In this document: positions 52,224 through 60,529 of the stretch, in pieces
Layout of the letters: each line of letters begins with the position of its first letter
How positions within the stretch are numbered: position 1 is the first letter of the stretch
NCBI GenBank assembly: GCA_902787715.1
Contig: CADAHQ010000002.1
Coordinates: 62,001-126,000, forward strand
Origin: an uncultured Lachnospiraceae bacterium
GTDB taxonomy: Bacteria > Bacillota > Clostridia > Lachnospirales > Lachnospiraceae
Direction: 5' to 3'
Length of the DNA stretch: 64,000 nucleotides
The notes under the pieces: generated by a model
Told to the model about the DNA's origin: nothing
Database searches by the model: none
Seen by the model: only the letters and a program-made list of their open reading frames with translations
Translations under genes and position numbers: made by a program

Positions 52224-53672
52224 ATGGAAGAGAGAAGTAAACGTTATTCCTATACAGCGGCAATCCTTTTGCTGATCGCAGGCCTCGCTGCGCTGTACCA
52301 GTGGATAATGTCAATTGTGGTAGCTTCGAACAATTCCAAGAAGTCCGATTTCGGCGATGTGCTCAAGGATGTGTTCCACATCGAAGGGTTTGAGCCTGCG
52401 GACATCTACAAGATTGCAGGCTGGGTGGCCTGCCTGGCATTGTTCCTGCTGCTGTTTGCGTTAGTTCTGCGCAACCGCGGACTGTTGATTGTAGCAATGG
52501 TTCTTGCTGTGCTTGCATATGCCGGAAGACTGTTCGATGTCTTCAAGGAGTATGAGTTCAGCAAGATGCCCAAGTACCTGAATCTCGGGTTGATTTGCTC
52601 CTTCTCGTTCCAGGGTGTGACGATTCTGTGCCTGCTGTTTGCGGCGTTCGCATTTGCCGCGAAGTCGGCCGGCGCGAAAGTCTGGGCTCTGGTGGCGTCC
52701 GTGGTCATGAGCGTTCTGGTTCTCGGAATCTTTGTTCTGTCAATCATCAATGTTGTCAGCTCCAAGACCAATACGGATCTTCAGTACACGCTGACCGGCC
52801 TTTTGACCTGGCAGTATTCTTCGTGGTCCGGTCTCAATGTTTACGCTAAGGGAGCTTCCTTCGGAACAACGACGGTAGCGTCGATTTCGTCGGGCTTCTT
52901 CACATCCACGCTGTTTTTGATGTATCTTGTGGTATTGACCCTGGGCCGTTGGATGGGAACCGGAGCGGAAGAGGCTTCCCGCGCCGCACAGCCCGCAGCA
53001 CCCGGCGCAGGTCCTTTCGGAGCACCCGGCGGTTATGCTAACCCGGGCGCAACGCCGGCTCCGGTATTCCCGGCAGCCGCACCGGTACCTCCGGTAGTTC
53101 CCGCAGCTCCCGCTTACACGGCACCTGCAGCACCGGCATATACGGCTCCCGCAGCGCCTGCGTATACAACACCTGCTGCGCCCGCGTATGAAGCGCCTGC
53201 AGCCCCTGCTTATACGGCACCTGCAGCACCTGAGTATACGGCACCGGCAGCTCCCGCCTACGAGGCACCTGCAGCACCGGCGTATGAGGCTCCGGCAGCT
53301 TCGGCTTACGAGGCTCCTGCAGCTCCCGCAGCGCCGACATACGAAGCTCCCGCAGCACCGGAGTATACCGCTCCTGAGTATGCAGCACCGGTAACGCCGG
53401 AATACACGGCGCCTGAGTACGCAGCTCCGGCGGTAGAGAAGGTTGCGGAATCCTTCGGCGAGACGACAGAAGCCGTTGACAGCTATGCGACAGCAGCCAC
53501 CGAAACGGCAGACACCTACGCTGCAGCAGCGACGGAAGCGGTTGACAGCTATGCAAGCGCAGCGACGGAAGCGGTAGACAGCTACGCAACGGCAGCAACC
53601 GCCGCAGCTGAGAACGTTGCTACGGAAGCAACCGGTGTAGCCGATGCGGTAGTGAAGGAATTCACGGAATAA
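52224..53672 (+). CDS. Membrane protein with Ala/Pro/Tyr repeats
   Basis: 482 residues with AAGGAGG upstream. The first 250 residues hold about four or five membrane segments. Residues about 255-405 are tandem repeats of the kind PAYTAPAA and PAYEAPAA, and the last 75 are a separate Ala/Thr/Ser/Glu-rich tail with EAVDSYATAATE units. The low-complexity region is likely extracytoplasmic and may be a wall spacer or interaction tail. The strong terminator at 53744 follows. Function unknown. Confidence 0.82.
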   Translation: MEERSKRYSYTAAILLLIAGLAALYQWIMSIVVASNNSKKSDFGDVLKDVFHIEGFEPADIYKIAGWVACLALFLLLFALVLRNRGLLIVAMVLAVLAYAGRLFDVFKEYEFSKMPKYLNLGLICSFSFQGVTILCLLFAAFAFAAKSAGAKVWALVASVVMSVLVLGIFVLSIINVVSSKTNTDLQYTLTGLLTWQYSSWSGLNVYAKGASFGTTTVASISSGFFTSTLFLMYLVVLTLGRWMGTGAEEASRAAQPAAPGAGPFGAPGGYANPGATPAPVFPAAAPVPPVVPAAPAYTAPAAPAYTAPAAPAYTTPAAPAYEAPAAPAYTAPAAPEYTAPAAPAYEAPAAPAYEAPAASAYEAPAAPAAPTYEAPAAPEYTAPEYAAPVTPEYTAPEYAAPAVEKVAESFGETTEAVDSYATAATETADTYAAAATEAVDSYASAATEAVDSYATAATAAAENVATEATGVADAVVKEFTE

Positions 53673-53743
53673 AAGAAAACCGCAGAAGCGGCTCTTGAAA
53701 CAAAAGGACTGCGTCAGCGGTCCGGCGATAAATAAGAAATGAG

Positions 53744-53776
53744 AGTCCGCCCGGGAAATCTCCCGGGCGGACTTTC
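53744..53776 (+). terminator. Terminator of the Ala/Pro-repeat gene
   Basis: Perfect 13-bp stem AGTCCGCCCGGGA / TCCCGGGCGGACT with an AATC loop and short T tract. Confidence 0.85.
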
Positions 53777-53816
53777 TGCGTTGTTGTGATCGTTTGTTGT
53801 GAACAAATCCGGAGAC

Positions 53817-54230
53817 TACGGCCTTGGGGATGAAAGTTGCTTTACAGGCCGTAATTGGGTTAGTGGGGTATGGCTTTATACCTTGTTTTCGGGAATCAGG
53901 TTTCCGTGGCTACGGCCCGGAGGAGAAAAAACAAACCTCAGGCCGTAGTCCTTATCTGTCTTGCCATCGCCATACCTTGTCTTAAGGATTCGAGATCAAG
54001 TGATTACGGCCCATCATGAAGAATCTGAACGTCAGGCCGTAGTCACCCTGAGCAGTAAGGTGGTTAAGCAAGTGGCTTAAGCTTATAGACGGGTGCAATT
54101 ACGGCCTAGGGACTGAAATCAGACATTCAGGCCGTAGTCACTATCTGAAATGCAAAGAAAACGGGGTAATTGCGAATGGAAAACAGGTAAAACTACGGCC
54201 TGACGCGCGAAAATCGCCGTTCAGGCCGTA
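53817..54230. repeat. Five hairpin units at 94-95 bp spacing
   Basis: Each unit is TACGGCC, 22 variable bases and AGGCCGTA (37 bp in total), starting at 53817, 53911, 54005, 54100 and 54194. The 57-58-bp sequence between them differs from unit to unit apart from traces (ATACCTTGT in the first two). Several loops contain internal pairing of different sequence, such as GAGG/CCTC in the second and GCGA/TCGC in the fifth. They lie in the space between convergent genes, with no reading frame of their own. Function unknown. Confidence 0.92.
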
Positions 54231-54330
54231 AATGTTCGGAAACTGTGCAAAAGTTGTGCGGAAGCCGCACAAGAACGTCCGAGAAGCAATGCGGACCCCC
54301 CGCAGAACCTCCCGCTTTACATCCTTATCC

Positions 54331-55284
54331 TCACGTCGCTTTGGGCGGGGTCAGCGGAGGCACATCGGACACCAATTCTACAGTAGTAGAACCATCTGAA
54401 TTCTTCTTTCTCAGGCGCATTCCCTTGCGCTGCTGGAGGGATTTGAATTCCGACGGCGTGCAGGACTTTATCGTGCGGAACGCACGGTTAAACGTGGAGA
54501 GAGAGGAGAAGCCGCTCTGAAGCGCAACGTCGGTGATGGAGAGGCGCGGGTTCAGAAGAAGGGTCTCCGCGGCGTTGATGCGCCGCTGGTTTAAGTAGCC
54601 GCAGAAGGTCTGCTCCGTGAACTGCTTGAAGAGCCGGGAGAAGTGGAATTTGCTGAAGCCGGCAATCTTGGCGGCGTCCTCCACGGTGATGTCGTTCATG
54701 TAGTTGGCGTTGATGTAGTTCATGGAGGCGTTCAAACGCTCGTAGCAGTCAGCCTGCTTGCGGGATTTCGGATCCTGCGCCGGCAGGTCCTTCATGATAT
54801 GGCGCCGCCCGATCAGCACGAAGAGCTGAATCAGGTAGGAATAGATCATGGCGACCCGCAAGGGCTCCGTCCGGTCGGGATAGATGTCAATCATCTGCTG
54901 AATCAGCCTTGCCGCCTCGGTATGGGTGTCCTTATCGAGGGAGGAAAGCAGAATCGGTTGGCTCAAAATTGCCAGAAGCGACGAAAAATCCTGCAGCGAC
55001 GTGATGGGAGAGAAGTTGAACAGGAAAATCATGCGCCGTCCCTGGGCAGGGGCCTGCAGGGAATGCAACACTCCCGGCGGGATAAAGAGGATGTCGCTCT
55101 CCCCCAGATGGAAAATCTGCCGGCCGATGGTGACCTGATAGTCGTTCTCAATGGGCATGATGAGTTCGGCCGCAGAATGCCAGTGGGTATCGTAATCCTC
55201 GTATTCATTATTCAGGTACATCAGGAGCGATTCGTTCTTGCGGAAAGGAACGGTTTCAAAGGTACCGCGCAACTTGGGCTTCAT
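54331..55284 (-). CDS. AraC family transcriptional regulator
   Basis: 317 residues from the ATG at 55284 (AAGGAGA upstream); the frame is open for 99 codons before it but without a ribosome site. An N-terminal cupin-like domain (about 10-180; HWHSAAELIMP, GESDILFIPPGVLHSL) is followed by the double helix-turn-helix AraC domain at about 210-300 (TVEDAAKIAGFSKFHFSRLFKQ, SITDVALQSGFSSLSTFNRAF). It is divergent from the ABC operon at 55669 and probably senses a sugar to regulate it. Confidence 0.95.
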   Translation of the reverse strand: MKPKLRGTFETVPFRKNESLLMYLNNEYEDYDTHWHSAAELIMPIENDYQVTIGRQIFHLGESDILFIPPGVLHSLQAPAQGRRMIFLFNFSPITSLQDFSSLLAILSQPILLSSLDKDTHTEAARLIQQMIDIYPDRTEPLRVAMIYSYLIQLFVLIGRRHIMKDLPAQDPKSRKQADCYERLNASMNYINANYMNDITVEDAAKIAGFSKFHFSRLFKQFTEQTFCGYLNQRRINAAETLLLNPRLSITDVALQSGFSSLSTFNRAFRTIKSCTPSEFKSLQQRKGMRLRKKNSDGSTTVELVSDVPPLTPPKAT

Positions 55285-55668
55285 AGGAAATCTCCTTATA
55301 AACAAGGATTCGACAAGTGTCGAAGATTTTGCAATTATTGCGGTTTTTACTGTAAAAATTTGTACAAAACAAGGTTCTTCACGGAAAATGCATCTATGCA
55401 AAAATGTGAATTTTTGGTGAAATGCCACAAAACAAAAGACCGGAAGTAGTGCAATCTTTCGGAAAAGTAAACAAAATTGACAAAAACAACGCAGGGTTAA
55501 ATAGCACATTTTCGCAAGATTTGACTTAAATATAGCAAAAAATGATATGAAAATGCAAGAGGTTTTTAGTACAATTAGCATAAATAATTCCCGAATTAGC
55601 CCCTTTTTTGTCGTTTTTTGCGACGAAAGAGAGGGCTAATGCTCAGTATAGCAGGAATGGAGGAAGCA
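55285..55668. promoter_or_regulatory. AT-rich regulatory region between the AraC gene and the ABC operon
   Basis: A 384-base divergent interval. A CGACA-AG-TGTCG inverted repeat at 55310-55321 may bind the AraC protein. TTGACA- and TTGACT-like boxes near 55475 and 55520, and a TACAAT box near 55570, are candidate promoters but none has ideal spacing. A hairpin ATTAGCCC/GGGCTAAT with inner GTCG/CGAC lies at 55595-55640, just ahead of the operon start. Confidence 0.55.
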
Positions 55669-58600
55669 ATGCGCAGGTTTTTTAAGAGCAAAACCTTTTG
55701 GACTGTGGTCGTCGTTGTCGCGGCGATTGTAGCCATTGTGGTTTACGGAAAGATCAGCGGAACTAAGACTTATGCCGATAAGTATAAGGGCTTCGATTTC
55801 TCCACGCTGGTAGGAGAAGGCCGTACCGATACTTATGCTGCGTATGTCGCACAGTACCCGGAAACCTATCCGGAAGCGGATGTTTCTGTTCCTTTGGAGC
55901 AGGCCTCTGTCGTTGAAGGAGAGGACTATGAGTTCGGTGCTGCCGGCGGAGAGGACAAAGTTCTCGTGGTTAAAGAGAACGGCCATGTGGTTATCAAGGC
56001 CGATGTTCCCGTGGCAGGATTCTACAACATTGATCTCAGCTACTATCCGGATCAGGACCCGGAGCGTGCCCGCGGTATCGAGATGGAGTTTAAGCTGACC
56101 ATCAATGACAAGATTCCTTTCAACGGCGCCGATGCAATCACGCTGCCCCGCGTTTGGCAGAATAAGCCGTGGGTAGACGAGAACGGCAATGTGACCGCTA
56201 AGAGGTACGACAACCAGGGCAACGAGATTCGCCCCGGTCAGATTGAGCTTCCGCGCTGGGAGGAGACAAGCATCTCCGATAAGCTCGGTTATATCACGGA
56301 GCCTTACTGCTTTTACTTCGAGGAAGGCAAGAACACCATTCGCCTGGATTCCAAGCAGGAAGCACTGGTGCTTCGCTCACTCGTTCTTTCGGCGGTGAAG
56401 AATCCTCCGAAGTACGCAGATTACATCAGTGGACAGGATTTGTCTTCCGCAAAAACCGACTGGAAACAGAGAGTTGAGGGAGAGGATTCGACCGCACGGT
56501 CGTCGCAGTCCCTCTATTCGACGTATGACCGCAGCTCGGCGGGAACCTATCCCTATGATGTTAAGAAGCAGGTCATCAACATGGGCGGCGGCCAGAACTG
56601 GAAAGTTGCCGGCCAGTGGATTGAGTATGAAGTAGACGTTCCGAACGAAGGCTTCTACGAACTGACGCTGAAGACACGGCAGAACTATACCCGTGGCTTT
56701 GTATCGTGCCGTTCCCTCTATATCAACGGTGAGATTCCTTTTGAAGAAGTGTCGACCATCAAGTTCGACTTCGACAATGACTGGAATCTTGCAAAACTCG
56801 CCGACAAGGACGGTAACCCGTATCTCTTCAAGCTGAAGGCCGGAAAGAATACGATTCGTTTCCAGGTTACGCTCGGCCGCATCGGCGACATTCTTACCGA
56901 GATGACGGACTCCGTCTATCGTCTGAATCAGATGTATCGTCGCATCCTGGTTTACACCGGTACCGAACCGGATCCGGACCGCGACTACAATATCGATGAG
57001 AAATATCCTGACGTTATCAAGAGTATGGAGACCGAGTATAAGGTTCTCTACCATATTATAGATGAGCTGGTGGAATACACCGGTGAGTCCGGTACGCAGG
57101 TATCTTCCCTTCTTACCCTTGCAACCCAGCTTGAGCGTTTCGTTGATGACACCGATAAGATTACGGTCGGTCTCGGTGCTTTCAAGAACAACGTAAGTTC
57201 CCTCGGTAGCTCGATCCTTACCATGAGCGAATCCAATCTGGATATCGACTACCTCATCGTAAGCGGCAGCGATTACAAGATTCCGAAGGATGATGTCAGC
57301 TGGTTTGACAAGCTTTCGCACGAGGTTCGCTCCTTCCTTGCTTCCTTTGTCGTGGATTACAACGCAATCGGTAACGTTTACGACGGCGATGACATGAAGA
57401 CGATCACGGTTTGGATTTTCGCCGGTCGCGACCAGTGTACCATCCTGAAGACGATGATTGATGACTCGTTTGTTCCCGAGTATCACATCGGCGTCAACGT
57501 AAACCTGATGACGGCAGCGGTACTGCTTCCGGCAACTGTGGCGAAGACGGGACCCGACGTCGCGCTGAATGTGGCGTCCGGAGAGCCGGTCAACTATGCG
57601 TTGCGAGGCGCCTCTGTCGACCTGACGCAGTTTAAGGGCAACGGCTCGAATATCAAGAGCTTCGAAGAATGCTTCTCCGAATTCATGCCATCCTCCTATG
57701 TTCCTTATAAGTATACCGACACGAGCGGACATGAGGGTGTCTACGGTATGCCGGAGACGCAGTACTACAACCTGATGTTCTACCGCACGGATATTTTGAA
57801 CGAACTCGGCTTGACCATTCCGGATACCTGGGACGATCTGATTGCGATGCTTCCTACGATTCAGAAGGCAAACATGAACGTCGGTATCCCTTCCACAGAG
57901 CGTAAGATTAACAACGTATCGAACCCCGATATGAACGGTTTCTTCGCTCAGTTGTATCAGAGAAACGGTAAGCTCTACAGCGACAACGGAGCACGCGTGC
58001 TTCTGGACGAGGATATCTCGGTTGACGCATTTGAGTATTACACGATGTTCTTCACGCACTACAAGACGCCGACGGACTACAACTTCGTAGACCGTTTCCG
58101 TACCGGTGAAATGCCGATCGGTTTCGTAGACTTCAACACCTACAACACACTCGTTGTCTCCGCACCGGAGATTCGCGGTTTGTGGGATATGGCGGTCCTT
58201 CCGGGAACCGTCGAGAAGGATGCGAACGGCAATCCGAAACTCGATGAAAACGGCAATCCGGTTATCAACCGCTCCTGCGGTTGCTGGGGAACCTGCTCCA
58301 TGATTCTCGGCACCTCGGATATGCAGGACGAGGCGTGGACGTTCCTTCAGTGGTGGGGCAGCGCCGAGATACAGAACCGTTACGGCAAGGAACTGGAAGC
58401 TGTCATGGGTGAGTCGGCGCGTTACGCGACGGCGAACATCAAGGCCTTCCGCGGACTTTCCTGGAGCGCAAACCAGCGCGCGATGCTCGAAGAGCAGTGG
58501 AACTGGGTTGTAGGTACTCCGGAAGTTCCCGGCGGTTACTACACCGGACGTCACATCATCAATGCCATTCGTAAGGTTATGAACCAGAACATGGATCCCC

Positions 58601-58683
58601 GTGAGACGGTTCTTGACTACACGAGAGATATCAACGACGAGTTAACCAAGAAGCGGAAAGAGTTTGATCTTCCGACAGATTAA
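55669..58683 (+). CDS. Very large membrane-anchored solute-binding protein
   Basis: 1004 residues from the ATG at 55669, with GGAGGA upstream. A signal anchor at about residues 8-28 has no lipobox. The first 500 residues contain two segments reminiscent of carbohydrate-binding modules (FYNIDLSYYP, GFYELTLKTRQ with a repeated GKNTIRL/GKNTIRF). The solute-binding domain starts at about 578 (TVWIFAGRDQ) and runs to the end. It is over twice the usual 420 residues and is followed by two permeases, so it probably captures a glycan for an importer. Confidence 0.88.
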   Translation: MRRFFKSKTFWTVVVVVAAIVAIVVYGKISGTKTYADKYKGFDFSTLVGEGRTDTYAAYVAQYPETYPEADVSVPLEQASVVEGEDYEFGAAGGEDKVLVVKENGHVVIKADVPVAGFYNIDLSYYPDQDPERARGIEMEFKLTINDKIPFNGADAITLPRVWQNKPWVDENGNVTAKRYDNQGNEIRPGQIELPRWEETSISDKLGYITEPYCFYFEEGKNTIRLDSKQEALVLRSLVLSAVKNPPKYADYISGQDLSSAKTDWKQRVEGEDSTARSSQSLYSTYDRSSAGTYPYDVKKQVINMGGGQNWKVAGQWIEYEVDVPNEGFYELTLKTRQNYTRGFVSCRSLYINGEIPFEEVSTIKFDFDNDWNLAKLADKDGNPYLFKLKAGKNTIRFQVTLGRIGDILTEMTDSVYRLNQMYRRILVYTGTEPDPDRDYNIDEKYPDVIKSMETEYKVLYHIIDELVEYTGESGTQVSSLLTLATQLERFVDDTDKITVGLGAFKNNVSSLGSSILTMSESNLDIDYLIVSGSDYKIPKDDVSWFDKLSHEVRSFLASFVVDYNAIGNVYDGDDMKTITVWIFAGRDQCTILKTMIDDSFVPEYHIGVNVNLMTAAVLLPATVAKTGPDVALNVASGEPVNYALRGASVDLTQFKGNGSNIKSFEECFSEFMPSSYVPYKYTDTSGHEGVYGMPETQYYNLMFYRTDILNELGLTIPDTWDDLIAMLPTIQKANMNVGIPSTERKINNVSNPDMNGFFAQLYQRNGKLYSDNGARVLLDEDISVDAFEYYTMFFTHYKTPTDYNFVDRFRTGEMPIGFVDFNTYNTLVVSAPEIRGLWDMAVLPGTVEKDANGNPKLDENGNPVINRSCGCWGTCSMILGTSDMQDEAWTFLQWWGSAEIQNRYGKELEAVMGESARYATANIKAFRGLSWSANQRAMLEEQWNWVVGTPEVPGGYYTGRHIINAIRKVMNQNMDPRETVLDYTRDINDELTKKRKEFDLPTD

Positions 58684-58703
58684 GAGAAAGGAGAGCCTAA
58701 ACC

Positions 58704-59636
58704 ATGAGTTATGCCAATTGGAAAGCGGGAAAGAAACGTCAGGCTCACTTCCTCTGGAAGGATATCAAAGAGCACAAGACATGCTACTTTTTCCTTGCTC
58801 CTTATGCGATAATCTTCACGATCTTCTTCATCGCACCGGTTATCGTATCCATCTATTACGGATTTACCTACTTTAACGTATTGCAGCCCCCGAAGTTCAT
58901 CTTCCTGCGGAACTACATCAACCTGATTCTTGCGGATGATATCTTCTTGACGGCGATCAAGAACACATTCCTGATTGCAGCCATCACCGGCCCCGTCGGA
59001 TACATCATGGCGTTCATCTTCGCCTGGTTGATCCACGAGCTGCCCAGAGGCATCCGTGCAATCGCGGTGCTTGTCTTCTATGCACCGACAATTTCCGGTC
59101 AGGTTTACCTGATTTGGAGCTTCATCTTCTCAGGTGACGCTTACGGTTACGCAAACGCCTACCTGGTGGAATGGGGTATCATGGACAACCCGGTTCTGTG
59201 GTTGACCGACCCGCGGTACATGATGGCGATCGTTATCGTCGTTCAGCTGTGGCTGTCGCTCGGTGCCGGATTCCTGTCCTTCATCGCAGGTCTCAATACC
59301 ATCCCTGCGGATCAGTATGAGGCCGGTTATGTCGACGGTGTTCGCAACCGTTGGCAGGAACTCTGGTACATCACGCTGCCGAACATGAAGTCCATGTTGA
59401 TGTTCGGTGCCGTCATGGCCATCACGCAGTCCTTCAACACCGCTGACGTTACCATGAACCTTTGCGGTTTCCCGAGTACCGACTACGCGGCGCGTACCAT
59501 TGTTACGCACTTGATCGACTACGGCTCGTACCGATTTGAAATGGGTTATGCTTCCGCAATCGCCACCGTGCTGTTCCTTGTCATGTATCTGTGCAACAAG
59601 TTCATCCAGCGCGCGTTGAGCCGGTTGGGAACGTGA
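58704..59636 (+). CDS. ABC transporter permease (MalF-like)
   Basis: 310 residues with AAAGGAGAG upstream. Six membrane segments and the coupling motif QYEAGYVDGVRNRWQ (about 205). Encoded 20 bases after the giant binding protein and upstream of its MalG-like partner. Confidence 0.92.
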   Translation: MSYANWKAGKKRQAHFLWKDIKEHKTCYFFLAPYAIIFTIFFIAPVIVSIYYGFTYFNVLQPPKFIFLRNYINLILADDIFLTAIKNTFLIAAITGPVGYIMAFIFAWLIHELPRGIRAIAVLVFYAPTISGQVYLIWSFIFSGDAYGYANAYLVEWGIMDNPVLWLTDPRYMMAIVIVVQLWLSLGAGFLSFIAGLNTIPADQYEAGYVDGVRNRWQELWYITLPNMKSMLMFGAVMAITQSFNTADVTMNLCGFPSTDYAARTIVTHLIDYGSYRFEMGYASAIATVLFLVMYLCNKFIQRALSRLGT

Positions 59637-59651
59637 TAGGAGGGACGAGCG

Positions 59652-60518
59652 ATGAAAAAAATTAAAGCAGGCAGACAGCCGAACCGTTCCCGTGCGGGTG
59701 ACGTCGGCGTCGCCATTGTATTGATTATCTTCGGCTGCTTCTTTGCATTCCCGCTGGTATATGCAATCAACGCCGCATTTAAGCCTTTGGATGAGCTGTT
59801 CATCTACCCGCCCAAGTTGTTCGTTCGCAACCCTACGACCGACAACTTCAGCGATTTGTTCCTCCTGCTGAACAAGACCGGTGTGGTAACCTTCACCCGG
59901 TACATGTTCAACTCGATCTTCGTAACGGCAGTCGGTACCGCAGGACACATCCTGGTCGCTTCCATGGCGGCATATGTACTTGCTAAGTATCGCTTCCCGG
60001 GCAGCCGGTTGTTCTTCTCGGCGGTAACCGTAGCCCTCATGTTCACGGGCTACGTTATCTCCATCCCGCGCTACCTGATTATGGCAAACATCGGTTTGAT
60101 CAACACGTACCTCGCGGTGATTGTACCTGCATTTGCCTCTCCGATGGGTCTGTTCCTTATGAAACAGTTCATGGAGTCGAGTATCCCGGATGTTTTGATC
60201 GAGGCGGCGAAAATCGACGGTGCGAAGGAAGGAAAGATCTTCGTCTCCATCGTAATGCCCCTCGTTAAGCCCGCTATCCTGACCCTGATGATCTTCTCGA
60301 TTCAGGCGTTGTGGAACGACGCAGGAACCACCTTCCTTTACAAGGATGAGCTGAAGATGCTTCCGTTCGCATTGCAGACGGTTGCCGCCGGCGGTGTCGC
60401 CCGTACCGGTGCAGGTTCCGCAGCAACACTGTTTATGATGATTCTCCCGTTGATTTGCTTCATTCTCGCACAGAGTAACATCGTCGAGACCATGGCAAGT
60501 TCCGGTATTAAAGAGTAA
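59652..60518 (+). CDS. ABC transporter permease (MalG-like)
   Basis: 288 residues with TAGGAGG upstream. Six membrane segments and the coupling motif EAAKIDGAKEG (about 180-190). No ATPase gene is included in the visible operon, so a shared ATPase is likely. Confidence 0.92.
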   Translation: MKKIKAGRQPNRSRAGDVGVAIVLIIFGCFFAFPLVYAINAAFKPLDELFIYPPKLFVRNPTTDNFSDLFLLLNKTGVVTFTRYMFNSIFVTAVGTAGHILVASMAAYVLAKYRFPGSRLFFSAVTVALMFTGYVISIPRYLIMANIGLINTYLAVIVPAFASPMGLFLMKQFMESSIPDVLIEAAKIDGAKEGKIFVSIVMPLVKPAILTLMIFSIQALWNDAGTTFLYKDELKMLPFALQTVAAGGVARTGAGSAATLFMMILPLICFILAQSNIVETMASSGIKE

Positions 60519-60529
60519 GGAGGAAACGA

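Noticed and set aside
56377..58554. 725-residue minus-strand open frame
   Set aside because: Shadow of the large binding protein; no ribosome site and an Arg/Val/His-rich composition typical of antisense frames.
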